Source of the DNA: an uncultured Prevotella sp.
GTDB taxonomy: Bacteria; Bacteroidota; Bacteroidia; Bacteroidales; Bacteroidaceae
Direction of reading: 5' to 3'
Length of the DNA: 64,000 bases
Assembly (NCBI GenBank): GCA_944320355.1
Contig: CALUHC010000004.1
Location: 1 to 64,000, forward strand
Shown here: in pieces, positions 25,944 through 34,649 of the stretch
Numbering within the stretch: the stretch's first letter is position 1
How the letters are laid out: each line of letters starts with the position of its first letter
The notes under the pieces: generated by a model
What the model was told of the DNA's origin: nothing
Databases searched by the model: none
Seen by the model: the letters and a program-made list of their open reading frames with translations, nothing else
Made by a program: the position numbers and the translations under genes

Positions 25944-27946
25944 AAGTGAAATCACTTGCAGCGCGGATGCTCAGCGGGCATAGAACCACCATAGCCTTGG
26001 TTCTATGCCTGTTTGGGCTATGTGTGGCACGCTCTGTCTCTACGCCAGGTCTGCAGAAGCGGCAGAAAGAGCACAGGCAGCAGGCCTCGCAGGGCGATGC
26101 CGACCGCGTATATCTGCTCCATGCCGATGTGCTGAGCTATGACCGCTTCAAGAATCCCGATGCGCAGATACTCAACGGCGACGTGGCTTTCCGCCACAAA
26201 GGGGCCACGCTATATTGTGACAGCGCACATTTCTATGAGGCTTCCAATTCGTTTGAGGCTTTCGGCAACGTGAAGATGTATCAGGGCGACACGCTCTCGC
26301 TCTTCAGCGACTACGCTTTCTATGACGGCAACGAGATGATGGCCGAGGCGCGCTACAACGTGGTGCTCAAGCACCGCAAGTCCACGCTCTATACAGACAG
26401 CCTGAACTACGACCGCCTTTACAACGTGGGATACTTCTTCGAGGGCGGAAAGCTTGTTGACAACGGCAGCGAGCTTACCTCCGACTGGGGCGAATACTAC
26501 ACCGACACCAAGCAGGCCGTGTTCAATTACGATGTGAGGCTGCGCAGCGACAAGTTCTTCCTCACCGGCGACACGCTATATTATGACACCAACACCTCGG
26601 TGGCTCACGCCACAGGCCCGTCGAACGTCACGTCGGGCACGAGTCATGTCTACACCGAAGACGGATATTATGACACCAAGAATGACCGCTCGCGCCTCTT
26701 CTCACGCTCCGTGATGACCGACAAGGGGCGGCGGCTCGTCGGCGACAGCGTTTATTACGACAGCAATGCCGGCACGAGCGAGGCTTTCGGCAACGTTGTC
26801 TATACCGACACGGTGAACAAGAACATGATGACCTGCGACTACTATCAGTACAATGAGAACACCGGATACGGCATGGCTACGCGCCGGGCGGTGGCCATAG
26901 ACTTCTCGCAGCGCGACTCGCTCTATATGCACGCCGATACGTTCAAGATTTTCACGTACAATATCAACACTGATTCCGTGTATCGCGTGGTGCACGCTTA
27001 CAACAAGGTGAGGGCATACCGCGTGGATGTGCAGGCCGTGTGCGACTCGCTGGTCTACAATACTGCCGATTCTTGCATGACCATGTACCGCGACCCAATC
27101 ACGTGGAACCAAAACCAGCAGCTGCTTGGCGAGGTGATAAAGGTCTACATGAAGGACTCCACAATCAACCGCGTCCACGTCATAGGCCAGGCTCTCTCTG
27201 TTGAGCAGATGCCAGACTCTGTCAACTACAACCAAGTGTCGTCCGACGAGATGTTCGCTTTCTTCAACAATGGCGAGATATACGAGGCCGATGCCAACGA
27301 CAACGTGCTTGTTGTCTATTTTCCCGTTGATGACAGCGACAGCTCCCTGATAGGCCTTAACTACACGGAGACCACCCAGCTGAAGGTGTTCTTCGAGAAA
27401 CGTAAGATGCAGAAGGTGTGGATGCCAAAGGCCGAGGGAACTCTCTATCCCATGACGCAGATACCGCCTCAGAAGCGCTTCCTGCCCAATTACGCGTGGT
27501 TTGACTATGTGCGGCCGCTCAACAAGGAAGACATATTCAACTGGCGGGGCAAGAAGGCCGGCACCGAGCTGAAGGTGATAAAGCGCAAGGAAGCTCCCTT
27601 GCAGCGTCTCGGGGGCGTGTCGTCCGGTTCGGTTCCGCTCGACACCGTTCCCGTTGGAACAACCACAGCTGGTTCTGCGTCGGCGTCGCCTGTCCCGTCG
27701 GCAGCGTCGGCCGACTCTGTTCCCGCGCCGGCCGTGGCCGGTCCCCTGCCCGCAGATACAGTGCGGACAGCGGCCGACACAGTCTCGGTTGAGGCTGCAG
27801 GGTCGAGGTCTGTGGCTGCGGGGGCTCCTGTCGCTGAGCCACAGGCAGGCGGAACGCCCGCTCCGAAGCCTGCCGGAGGCGCTGGGCAGCCTGCCGGAGG
27901 GCAGCAACCGGCCTTGCGGCCAGAGACAATGGAGGGAGAGCCATGA
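25940..27946 (+). CDS. OstA-like outer-membrane / LPS-transport-type protein
   Basis: 668 residues from ATG 25940, chosen because it overlaps the SurA stop as ATGA; an ATG nine bases earlier is possible. After an N-terminal hydrophobic segment it shows OstA/LptA-type beta repeats: VYLLHADVLSYDRFKNPDAQ, LNGDVAFRHKGATLYCDSAHF, FEAFGNVKMYQGDTL, SEAFGNVVYTDTVNKNMMTC. The last ~80 residues are a low-complexity Ala/Pro/Val/Ser tail (ASAASADSVPAPAVAGPLPA) unlike the body. The family shares a fold with LPS bridge proteins; a role in lipid A or envelope transport is inferred from that and from its chaperone neighbours. Confidence 0.85.
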   Translation: MKVKSLAARMLSGHRTTIALVLCLFGLCVARSVSTPGLQKRQKEHRQQASQGDADRVYLLHADVLSYDRFKNPDAQILNGDVAFRHKGATLYCDSAHFYEASNSFEAFGNVKMYQGDTLSLFSDYAFYDGNEMMAEARYNVVLKHRKSTLYTDSLNYDRLYNVGYFFEGGKLVDNGSELTSDWGEYYTDTKQAVFNYDVRLRSDKFFLTGDTLYYDTNTSVAHATGPSNVTSGTSHVYTEDGYYDTKNDRSRLFSRSVMTDKGRRLVGDSVYYDSNAGTSEAFGNVVYTDTVNKNMMTCDYYQYNENTGYGMATRRAVAIDFSQRDSLYMHADTFKIFTYNINTDSVYRVVHAYNKVRAYRVDVQAVCDSLVYNTADSCMTMYRDPITWNQNQQLLGEVIKVYMKDSTINRVHVIGQALSVEQMPDSVNYNQVSSDEMFAFFNNGEIYEADANDNVLVVYFPVDDSDSSLIGLNYTETTQLKVFFEKRKMQKVWMPKAEGTLYPMTQIPPQKRFLPNYAWFDYVRPLNKEDIFNWRGKKAGTELKVIKRKEAPLQRLGGVSSGSVPLDTVPVGTTTAGSASASPVPSAASADSVPAPAVAGPLPADTVRTAADTVSVEAAGSRSVAAGAPVAEPQAGGTPAPKPAGGAGQPAGGQQPALRPETMEGEP

Positions 27947-28230
27947 GACTGTTCGGGGTGCGCAGGCCTCGCGGATTCCGCCACACATACCTTTATTATG
28001 ACGAGCGGCGGGAGCGGTTGCGCACAATAGAGGAGCGAGCTGCCCGCGAACTTGGGCTTATGGCGCCAGAGGAGTTCCGTCCGGAACACCTTCGCGGGTT
28101 ATTCTCGCGCAGCGTCTCCCATCTAAACCGTGCCTCCACCGGCCGGCGTTCTGCTTTGCGGCGTATGCCTGCCTGGGCATTGCTCTTGCTCGTCGCCGCG
28201 CTTGTGGCGGTCGCGCGGTGGCTAATGTGA
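27943..28230 (+). CDS. small Arg-rich protein with one C-terminal membrane anchor
   Basis: 95 residues starting with an ATGA overlap on the OstA-like gene. It is strongly basic and helical (YYDERRERLRTIEERAARELG) and ends in a single hydrophobic segment (PAWALLLLVAALVAVARWLM, 75-94), so it is probably tail-anchored in the inner membrane with the charged part in the cytoplasm. No family is recognised. Its fixed place between the OstA-like gene and mutL suggests a real gene. Confidence 0.75.
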   Translation: MRLFGVRRPRGFRHTYLYYDERRERLRTIEERAARELGLMAPEEFRPEHLRGLFSRSVSHLNRASTGRRSALRRMPAWALLLLVAALVAVARWLM

Positions 28231-28271
28231 GTTTATGTGCATTGTGTATATAGTGAAAAGAACAAGCGTCA

Positions 28272-30131
28272 ATGAGTGATGTCATACAACTGTTGCCCGA
28301 CTCTGTGGCAAACCAGATAGCGGCTGGCGAGGTGATTCAGCGGCCGGCCTCAGTGATAAAGGAACTCGTGGAGAACGCCGTCGATGCGGGCGCCACCACC
28401 ATCAATGTGCTTGTGGTCGATGCCGGGCGCACGTCGATACAGGTGATCGACAATGGCGCGGGTATGTCGGAAACCGATGCACGCCTGGCTTTCGAACGTC
28501 ACGCCACGTCGAAGATACGCAAGGCCGACGACCTTTTCGCCCTCCACACCATGGGATTCCGTGGCGAGGCTCTCGCGTCGATAGCCGCAGTGGCTCAGGT
28601 GGGGCTGAAGACGCGCATGGAAGGCAGCGACATAGGCACCCACATAACCATCTCCGGCTCCAAGGTCTTGTCGCAAGAGCCTGTGTCGTGCCCCGTGGGC
28701 AGCAACTTCATGGTGGAGAACCTCTTCTTCAACGTGCCGGCGCGCCGCAAGTTCCTGAAGTCGAATGCCACAGAGCTTAACAACATTGTGGCCGCCTACG
28801 AGCGCATAGTGCTCGTCTATCCAGACATCAACTTCACCTTCCACAGCAACGGCACAGAGGTGATGAACCTCCGCGCCGGGTCGTTGCGCCAGCGCATCGT
28901 CGACGTGTTCGGCCGCCGACTGAACAACGATATGCTGCCGGTAGGCGTGGACACCGCCCTATGCCGCGTCCACGGCTTTGTGGGCAAGCCGGAGTCGGCC
29001 CGCAAGAAAGGGGCGCACGAGTATTTCTTCGTCAACGGCCGCTACATGAAGCACCCTTACTTCCACAAGGCTGTGATGAATGCCTTCGACCGCCTCGTGC
29101 CGATTGGTATGCAGGTGCCGTATTTCATCTACCTCGAAGTGGACCCGGCCAACATTGACGTGAACATCCATCCCACCAAGACCGAGATAAAGTTTGAGAA
29201 CGAGCAGGCCGTATGGCAGATACTCACCGCCGCCGTCAAGGATTCGATAGGGCGCTTCTGCGAGGTACCTTCCATAGACTTCGACACCGAGGGGCGTCCG
29301 GACATACCCCTGTTCGACCCCGCAGTGGATGCCGCTCCGCCAGTGCCTGATTTCAATCCGCAGTACAACCCGTTCAAGGCTTCCGCGTCGCACCGCAGCG
29401 GCTCAGCCCCAGCCGGTTGGCAGCAACTCTATGACGGGCAGCCGGCCGAGACCGGCGGCGGTGGCGAAGACCTGTTTGAGAGTGTGGCGCCCGATGCCGA
29501 CGACCCGGAGAAGCCTGCCCCCGTGCAACTCTCGCCGGCTCCCGCTCCGGTTCCTGCCGAAGGTAAGTCGCCGGCCCACTACCAGTACAAAGGTTGCTAT
29601 ATTATGACTGCCGTGAAGTCGGGGCTGATGATCATAGACCAGCATCGTGCCGACGTGCGCATCCGCTATGAGCGCTATCTCGACCGCATCAGCCGCCGCG
29701 CGTCTGGCTCGCAGCGCGTGCTCTTTCCCGAGGTGGCCCAGTTCGCGCCCTCAGAGACGGTCATGCTCGCCAAGCTCTTTCCTGAACTGGAGGCCATGGG
29801 CTTCGACCTTGCCGACCTCGGGGGCGGCAGCTATGCCGTGAACGGCGTGCCGGCGGGGCTCGACGGGGTGGACTGCGTGGACTTGCTCCACACCATGGTG
29901 GCCGATGCAATAGACAAAGGCACAGGCTCGCTCGACGAAATCAACAAGTCGCTCGCCTTGAGCATGGCCCGCAGCGCGGCCATACCGCAAGGGCAGGTGC
30001 TCGACAACCGCGAGATGGACAACCTCGTCAACGAGCTGTTCGCTTGCTCCAACGTCAACTACACGCCCGACGGCAAGTCGATAATCTGCATACTGCCGCA
30101 AAAAGAAATAGAACACCTCCTGGGCGATTGA
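28272..30131 (+). CDS. mutL: DNA mismatch repair protein MutL
   Basis: 619 residues. The N-terminal GHKL ATPase has [20 protein letters not shown] and [23 protein letters not shown] marks the second N-terminal domain; a Pro/Ala-rich linker spans about 350-430; the C-terminal dimer domain follows. The endonuclease motif of MutL-alpha proteins, DQHAxxExxxxE, is changed here to [12 protein letters not shown], with the first Glu replaced by Val, and the C-terminal CPHGRP-type motif is not seen. I recall similar changes in other Bacteroidetes MutL. It follows the small membrane protein by 41 bases. Confidence 0.95.
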   Translation: MSDVIQLLPDSVANQIAAGEVIQRPASVIKELVENAVDAGATTINVLVVDAGRTSIQVIDNGAGMSETDARLAFERHATSKIRKADDLFALHTMGFRGEALASIAAVAQVGLKTRMEGSDIGTHITISGSKVLSQEPVSCPVGSNFMVENLFFNVPARRKFLKSNATELNNIVAAYERIVLVYPDINFTFHSNGTEVMNLRAGSLRQRIVDVFGRRLNNDMLPVGVDTALCRVHGFVGKPESARKKGAHEYFFVNGRYMKHPYFHKAVMNAFDRLVPIGMQVPYFIYLEVDPANIDVNIHPTKTEIKFENEQAVWQILTAAVKDSIGRFCEVPSIDFDTEGRPDIPLFDPAVDAAPPVPDFNPQYNPFKASASHRSGSAPAGWQQLYDGQPAETGGGGEDLFESVAPDADDPEKPAPVQLSPAPAPVPAEGKSPAHYQYKGCYIMTAVKSGLMIIDQHRADVRIRYERYLDRISRRASGSQRVLFPEVAQFAPSETVMLAKLFPELEAMGFDLADLGGGSYAVNGVPAGLDGVDCVDLLHTMVADAIDKGTGSLDEINKSLALSMARSAAIPQGQVLDNREMDNLVNELFACSNVNYTPDGKSIICILPQKEIEHLLGD

Positions 30132-30272
30132 ACCATCCGTACGGATGGGAAAACGGCGAAAGTTCCATGGCAATTCTTTTTCTTTGGTCGTTTTTTGCAG
30201 GAACTGATTGTTTGTTGAAACAGTGAATGATGTCGTTTTTATTATGATTGTTCTTTTATAATTAAGATAATT

Positions 30273-31079
30273 ATGCACAGAAAAATCTTGTTTACATTGG
30301 CGGCACTTGCCTTTATGGCCACCACTCCGGCCGCAGCCGATGGCTATCGCGACATGGTGAAACAGCTTATCGCGACTTCTTCGGGTGGATTTGGTACGGT
30401 GATAACGCAATTGAAGACTATGCAGGCCGATGAGCAGGTGAAAGGAAAAGGAGAGACTACGTGGTTGTTGGACAGCGACTTTGAACGTTATCTCGACTCG
30501 CAATATGCCGACGACATGACCGATCTCTACCTGCCGTGCTATCGTGACAACATGACCGAAGGGCAGCTTCGTGAGCTTATAGAATATAACAGCCGCCCGG
30601 AGGTGAAAGCTGCCGCCAATCATGTTGCGTCGATGACACAGCAAGTAACGACGGATGTTGCGCTTATGGCGGTGTCGTGGATAAAGGCATATAAGGATGG
30701 CAAGGGGCCCAAGCTGCCTGCCGAGGCTGAGTGCTCCGATGAGTACAGGCAGAAGTTTGAGGATTATTGGAACGCTTATTCCGGAATGGGGCAGGCTGGA
30801 GAGGCTCTGAACGACACAACGGGGCAGACGGACAATGCCGCAGAGAATGAAACCATGAATAAAGTCGGGCCGCTAATCCCCAAGGCAACAAAGACGCTGA
30901 TGCTGAACAGCTTTGTGAAAAACATATCGGAGAGTGAGCTGGATGCGTTGACGGGATTGATAAATACCGATGCCCATCGTGCCGGTCTTAATGTGGCGGC
31001 CTGCGTGAAATCTTCGCACCTGGACCTTTTGGACGAGTTGAAACATCGGTTTGAGGCATGGAAAGGCCGTCGGCGTTGA
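30273..31079 (+). CDS. secreted DUF2059-like protein
   Basis: 268 residues with a signal peptide ending in AAAD (about 1-23). Residues about 80-125 (YADDMTDLYLPCYRDNMTEG, then LRELIEYNSRPEVKAAANHV) resemble DUF2059, with a second similar segment near the end (FVKNISESELDALTGLINTD). Probably periplasmic and helical; function unknown. It stands alone after mutL. A perfect palindrome CCATCCGTACGGATGG (30133-30148) lies between them. Confidence 0.75.
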   Translation: MHRKILFTLAALAFMATTPAAADGYRDMVKQLIATSSGGFGTVITQLKTMQADEQVKGKGETTWLLDSDFERYLDSQYADDMTDLYLPCYRDNMTEGQLRELIEYNSRPEVKAAANHVASMTQQVTTDVALMAVSWIKAYKDGKGPKLPAEAECSDEYRQKFEDYWNAYSGMGQAGEALNDTTGQTDNAAENETMNKVGPLIPKATKTLMLNSFVKNISESELDALTGLINTDAHRAGLNVAACVKSSHLDLLDELKHRFEAWKGRRR

Positions 31080-31124
31080 TTAGATGCGAGAGTGCGAAAA
31101 GAAATCCGGAAAGCCGGCCCGTGC

Positions 31125-31310
31125 GCCATACGGCAGTGGGATGCCGCCGGTTGCGTTAACATAAATGAGTTAACGGCAATGGATTTTTCCACCTTGACTA
31201 ATCGCCTGGTTGTCAGTGCGTTGCGGAATGTGCCGTTTGGACTTCCGAAACAGCCCGTTTCATCGCATGAAACGGGCTGTTTCGCAACGCAAGACGTGCC
31301 GTATTGGAAG
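31125..31310 (-). repeat. extended palindromic repeat, copy 3 (inverted)
   Basis: Inverted relative to 2835-3015 and 60104-60310: the GTTAACATAAATGAGTTAAC hairpin comes first (31155-31174), then the CTGGTTGTCAGTGCGTTGC joint, then the array (31217-31302). Its best hairpin is GAAACAGCCCGTTTCAT with ATGAAACGGGCTGTTTC, perfect over 17 bases but with CAGCCC where other copies have CGTGCC, so both arms changed together. Confidence 0.7.
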
Positions 31311-31319
31311 TCGGAACGG

Positions 31320-31451
31320 GGCATACGCAGGACCGATGCCCTTTCAGATGTCTTGACAGATGAACAGAAGATAAGGAAAGTCGGAAACCTGCTTTCGGCA
31401 TTGAAGAAGGACGGGATAATCCAGCTTAGCGAAAAGGAAAATGGGTTTTAG
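31320..31451 (+). pseudogene. 3' remnant of a gene with a winged-helix-like end
   Basis: The last 43 codons read TDALSDVLTDEQKIRKVGNL then LSALKKDGIIQLSEKENGF, resembling the C-terminal helix-turn-helix found on Fic or AlbA-type ATP-binding proteins. The open frame upstream runs through the palindromic repeat and is not protein-like, so the gene body is missing and the repeat lies at the break. Family assignment is tentative. Confidence 0.4.
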
Positions 31452-31488
31452 TCGAAGTCCGGTCGAAGTTTTAGCTGAACTTCGACTA
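31449..31488. promoter_or_regulatory. inverted repeats upstream of the XRE regulator
   Basis: TAGTCGAAGT (31449-31458), GTCGAAGTT (31462-31470) and AACTTCGACTA (31478-31488) form overlapping perfect inverted repeats. They could be operator sites for the helix-turn-helix protein at 31589 or a terminator hairpin for the remnant; a related TTCGAACTTTCGATAGG lies near 31550. Confidence 0.4.
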
Positions 31489-31588
31489 AGGAAGTTGATA
31501 AGTTGCACAATATCAGATGCTTATATAATAGACGCAAAATATTGTTTATTCGAACTTTCGATAGGCTTTAGTCAAACTTAGATTAGCT

Positions 31589-31876
31589 ATGTTGTTTGGA
31601 AGCAAGATAAAACAGTTAAGAAGCGAACATGGAGTGCTGCAACGGGAACTTGCTGCACTATTGGAAATAGATATGCCTATGATGTGTAAAATAGAACGTG
31701 TCGAGCGGAGAGCCAAACGTAAACACATAGTGCTATTGGCCAATTACTTTCACGTGGACGAGAACGAGATGCTTGCTGTTTGGCTTGCAGATAAAGTATT
31801 GAATACTATAGAAGATGACGATAATGATGAAATCAAGGAAGCAGCCCTCAAAATAGTACGAGGCACATTTTGCTAA
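31589..31876 (+). CDS. orphan XRE-family transcriptional regulator
   Basis: 95 residues. A Cro/CI-type helix-turn-helix spans about 4-60 (KIKQLRSEHGVLQRELAALLEIDMPMMCKIERVERRAKRKHIVLLANYF); the C-terminus is short and acidic (LNTIEDDDNDEIKEAAL). In Bacteroidetes such small regulators often sit beside DNA methyltransferase or restriction genes, but none is present here. The gene and its flanks are AT-richer than their neighbours, which suggests acquired DNA. Confidence 0.85.
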   Translation: MLFGSKIKQLRSEHGVLQRELAALLEIDMPMMCKIERVERRAKRKHIVLLANYFHVDENEMLAVWLADKVLNTIEDDDNDEIKEAALKIVRGTFC

Positions 31877-32032
31877 CTTCTGCAAGCTATGGGAACTTTA
31901 TGGTAAAAAGCTGCATTGTTTTAATGTGGGTTCGGTATGAGAAAGTCTTGAAAAGTTATCCTTTTCTGTGAAATTTTCGGTCTAATTCCTGTGTCCAGCA
32001 AGCATCCTTCATGGTATGTTTTGTCAGGTTGG

Positions 32033-32227
32033 TTAACCCAAATTGGTCATCGGGGACAAGGGTGATTTCGTTCAGTTGCCGCGCAGATTGGTAGTCACCT
32101 TTGTCGAAGGCGTAGCGGACCACGTTGAGGTAAGGCGGCTGGCAAGATGCCGACAAGAGGACGAAGGCCCTTGGAGAGACTGGAAACAAAAACACATTCA
32201 CGGCGGTCTGATGCGATTTTGGGTTAA
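32033..32227 (+). repeat. MITE-like structured repeat, copy 3
   Basis: 195 bases from TTAACCCAAATTGGTCAT to GCGATTTTGGGTTAA, so the ends are inverted repeats, both finishing in TTAA. The internal GCGCAGATTGG, TTTGTCGAAGGCGTAGCGG and GGCAAGATGCCGACAAGAGG blocks match copies 1 and 2. Between 31877 and 32630 the only other recognised parts are a TGTCATTTTACATGACA hairpin (32521-32537) and the -7 box below. Confidence 0.75.
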
Positions 32228-32576
32228 TCTGTTGTTTGGCATTTTGCCCTCGGGAAAACAGTTTTAGCCAAGTCTTTTCTCATTGTGTCTCATCCTCTAA
32301 ATTTGTATAAGTCCGGCTGAGCTATAGAACAAAGGTGAGGGTGCTCCTTTAGGGAATGCGGCAATGCTGTTTTTCGGGAAACGGCGTTTGGTGTGCTTGG
32401 TCGTTTCCCCCTGTGTCGGCTCAATGCAATGATAGAATAATATAGAATTATGTATAAACGTTGCGGATTATGTTTTTATTGCACGGTGGACTTGATGTTT
32501 ATTATTAAATTGTTGTAGAATGTCATTTTACATGACAATTTATTTGGTTGAATCAAAACAATTATATATCTTTGCA

Positions 32577-32584
32577 ACGAAATA
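32577..32584 (+). promoter_or_regulatory. -7 promoter box for the OmpA-family gene
   Basis: TATCTTTG, an exact TAnnTTTG match in AT-rich DNA, 46 bases before the start. A TTTGGTTG lies about 26-30 bases upstream, farther than usual. AT-rich leaders of this sort are common for highly expressed Bacteroidetes porins. Confidence 0.6.
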
Positions 32585-32630
32585 GCTTGTGAACAAGTAT
32601 ATTGTTTAAAGTATAATTAAGTATATAGGT

Positions 32631-33785
32631 ATGAAAAAGTTATTAATCATGCTGGCTTTTGCTGGCGTCTCTGTCGCCGGAATGGCACAGGACAACGAAT
32701 CCGCTGCACCGACAATGAAGTACAGCGTGGCCACCAACTCCTTCTGGAGCAATTGGTTCGTTCAGGCCAACTTGGCCGGATCGGCTTTCTATAGCAACGA
32801 GGAGATGGGATATGGCCTGTCAAAGAGTCCGTTCAAGGGCTTCCGTAACAACCTTGGCTTCTCTGTAGCCATTGGTAAATGGTTCACCCCGGGCATCGGT
32901 CTCCGTACCAAGTTCAACGGCATTTGGGGCCGCAGCGTCATCAGCGACAACAAGGATGACAATGCGAGCAAGTACTGGACGTTGAACGAGCAGGTGCTCT
33001 TCAACCTCAGCAATATGCTGTGTGGTTACAACCCCAACCGCGTGTGGAACTTCATTCCTTACATTGGTGCCGGCATTGGCCGCAACATGAGCTATGACCG
33101 CTATGCGATGAACCTCAACGCCGGTTTGCTGAACACATTCCGCCTGAGTGACAAGGTTGCGCTCAACCTTGACATTGCGTATTGGTGCAACGAGTCCGAC
33201 TTCGACGGCTTCGCAGAGAACGGCCCCACCGCAAAGGGCTGGCCTAAGTCTAAGGACAACATCATCAACGTCGAGATTGGTGTTACCTACAACCTCGGCA
33301 AGTCTACATGGGAGAAGACTCCCGACGTGGAGGCTCTCAAGGCTTTGTCGCAGGGACAGATCGACGCTCTCAACGCACAGCTGGCTGACGCTCAGTCTGA
33401 GAACGCTAAGCTGAAGAATATGCTGGCCAACCAGAAGTCCGCAGAGACAAAGGTTGTCAAGGAGGTTGTCGCTGCTCCTGTTTCGGTGTTCTTCAACATC
33501 GGCAAGTCTAAGATTGCTTCCAAGAAGGATCTGCAGAACGTGAAGGATCTCGTGGAGGTTGCCAAGGCCAACAACTCCAAGATTGTTGTTACCGGCTATG
33601 CAGACAGCAAGACTGGCAGCGCAAGCTGGAACCAGAAGCTGAGCCAGAAGCGTGCTGAGACCGTTGCTGACGAACTTGTCAACATGGGCGTAAGCCGCGA
33701 CAACATTGAGGTGGTTGCTGCCGGTGGCGTTGACACGCTGTCGCCGGTTTCTTACAACCGTCGCGCAACTGTTGCCATCAAGTAA
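32631..33785 (+). CDS. OmpA-family outer-membrane protein
   Basis: 384 residues. A signal peptide ends GMAQD (about 1-19); an eight-stranded-type barrel covers about 25-225 (NLGFSVAIGKWFTPGIGLRTKFNGIWG, FIPYIGAGIGRNM, INVEIGVTYNLG); a short coiled coil follows (IDALNAQLADAQSENAKLKNML, about 244-265); the C-terminal OmpA domain (about 280-384) carries VFFNIGKSKI and VTGYADSKTGSASWNQKLSQKRA, the peptidoglycan-binding pattern. It links the outer membrane to the cell wall and is probably abundant: single gene, strong-looking promoter and terminator. Confidence 0.93.
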   Translation: MKKLLIMLAFAGVSVAGMAQDNESAAPTMKYSVATNSFWSNWFVQANLAGSAFYSNEEMGYGLSKSPFKGFRNNLGFSVAIGKWFTPGIGLRTKFNGIWGRSVISDNKDDNASKYWTLNEQVLFNLSNMLCGYNPNRVWNFIPYIGAGIGRNMSYDRYAMNLNAGLLNTFRLSDKVALNLDIAYWCNESDFDGFAENGPTAKGWPKSKDNIINVEIGVTYNLGKSTWEKTPDVEALKALSQGQIDALNAQLADAQSENAKLKNMLANQKSAETKVVKEVVAAPVSVFFNIGKSKIASKKDLQNVKDLVEVAKANNSKIVVTGYADSKTGSASWNQKLSQKRAETVADELVNMGVSRDNIEVVAAGGVDTLSPVSYNRRATVAIK

Positions 33786-33805
33786 GTACGAATCATAATT
33801 TAAAT

Positions 33806-33838
33806 AGAGGCCGGCGTGGATTTCCCCGTCGGCCTCTA
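33806..33838 (+). terminator. terminator after the OmpA-family gene
   Basis: GAGGCCGGCG and GTCGGCCTC pair around a short loop, about 20 bases after the stop codon. A weak U-rich tract (GTGTTTTTATG) follows. Confidence 0.55.
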
Positions 33839-34000
33839 CGTGTTTTTATGCGGTGCAAGGTCGGCGTGTGGTGCGTTTCTTTATCTCGCTTCTGCACAGG
33901 TTGTCCATGCAGGATGGTTGGGGCGTTTCCACAATGTGGGGAGTTTGTGTAGGATTTGCATGGAATTTCGCTTTTCCAAAATAAAAAGTCGGCAAAATGT

Positions 34001-34031
34001 TTTGTCGTTTCAGAAAAAATGCCTACCTTTG
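34001..34031 (+). promoter_or_regulatory. promoter of the first tRNA-Val
   Basis: TTTG at 34001-34004, 19 bases, TACCTTTG at 34024-34031, about 20 bases before the tRNA. Both boxes and the spacing are consensus. Confidence 0.8.
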
Positions 34032-34051
34032 CACCCGCTTACGACAAGTAA

Positions 34052-34126
34052 GGGCGCTTAGCTCAGCTGGTTTAGAGCATCTGCCTTACAAGCAGAGGGT
34101 CGGGGGTTCGAATCCCTCAGCGCCCA
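34052..34126 (+). tRNA. tRNA-Val (anticodon TAC), first copy
   Basis: 75 bases. The acceptor stem GGGCGCT pairs with AGCGCCC, discriminator A at 34126. D-arm GCTCAGCTGGTTTAGAGC, anticodon loop CTTACAA with TAC (valine, GTA), T-arm GGGGGTTCGAATCCCT. CCA is not encoded. GGGACAAGTCAAAGGACTTGTCTC after the gene forms a terminator hairpin with a U-run. Confidence 0.97.
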
Positions 34127-34138
34127 CAAACATTAAGA

Positions 34139-34180
34139 GGGACAAGTCAAAGGACTTGTCTCTCTTTCGTTTTTTTTTTT
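34139..34180 (+). terminator. terminator after the first tRNA-Val
   Basis: GGGACAAGTC and GACTTGTCTC form a stem around AAAG, followed by TCTTTCGTTTTTTTTTT. Confidence 0.7.
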
Positions 34181-34283
34181 GCGGCATTATGGCACTGCTG
34201 GCTGAATGGCTCTGCGTTTCTTGCAAACTCCTTGTGAGCGACCTTGTGAGCGAAACCTTCTTGTAAAAAAAGTTCGTAAAATA

Positions 34284-34315
34284 TTTGGGAGTTTCGAAAA
34301 AAGTCATTACCTTTG
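34284..34315 (+). promoter_or_regulatory. promoter of the second tRNA-Val
   Basis: TTTG at 34284-34287, 20 bases, TACCTTTG at 34308-34315. The leader CGCTTACGACAAGTAA between promoter and tRNA is identical to that of the first copy. Confidence 0.8.
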
Positions 34316-34335
34316 CACTCGCTTACGACAAGTAA

Positions 34336-34410
34336 GGGCGCTTAGCTCAGCTGGTTTAGAGCATCTGCCTTACAAGCAGAGGGTCGGGGGTTCGAATCCC
34401 TCAGCGCCCA
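34336..34410 (+). tRNA. tRNA-Val (anticodon TAC), second identical copy
   Basis: Identical over all 75 bases to 34052-34126, 284 bases downstream, with its own promoter and a U-rich stop (TTGTCTCTTTTTTTTGTC). A tandem duplication of the whole transcription unit. Confidence 0.97.
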
Positions 34411-34610
34411 CAAGAGTGAGAGATGAGTCTGTCAGAGGCTTGTCTCTTTTTTTTGTCGGCCCGCAATGGCCTCCTTGCTGTGATAAGCGGAATTGAGAGA
34501 TAGCGGAAGCCTTGTCGTATGCCGTTGGGCTGGCGGGGGCAAGACGATGGGTCAGCTTCATATTCGTAAAAAATTAATGTGCGTTTTTCGGTAAAGTCGA
34601 ATTAAATGCT

Positions 34611-34618
34611 TATCTTTG
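34611..34618 (+). promoter_or_regulatory. -7 promoter box for purB
   Basis: TATCTTTG, exact TAnnTTTG, 31 bases before the purB start. A TTTTTCG about 22 bases upstream could serve as a weak -33. Confidence 0.55.
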
Positions 34619-34649
34619 TGGCCGGAATTATAATTCAACAAACACAGAC

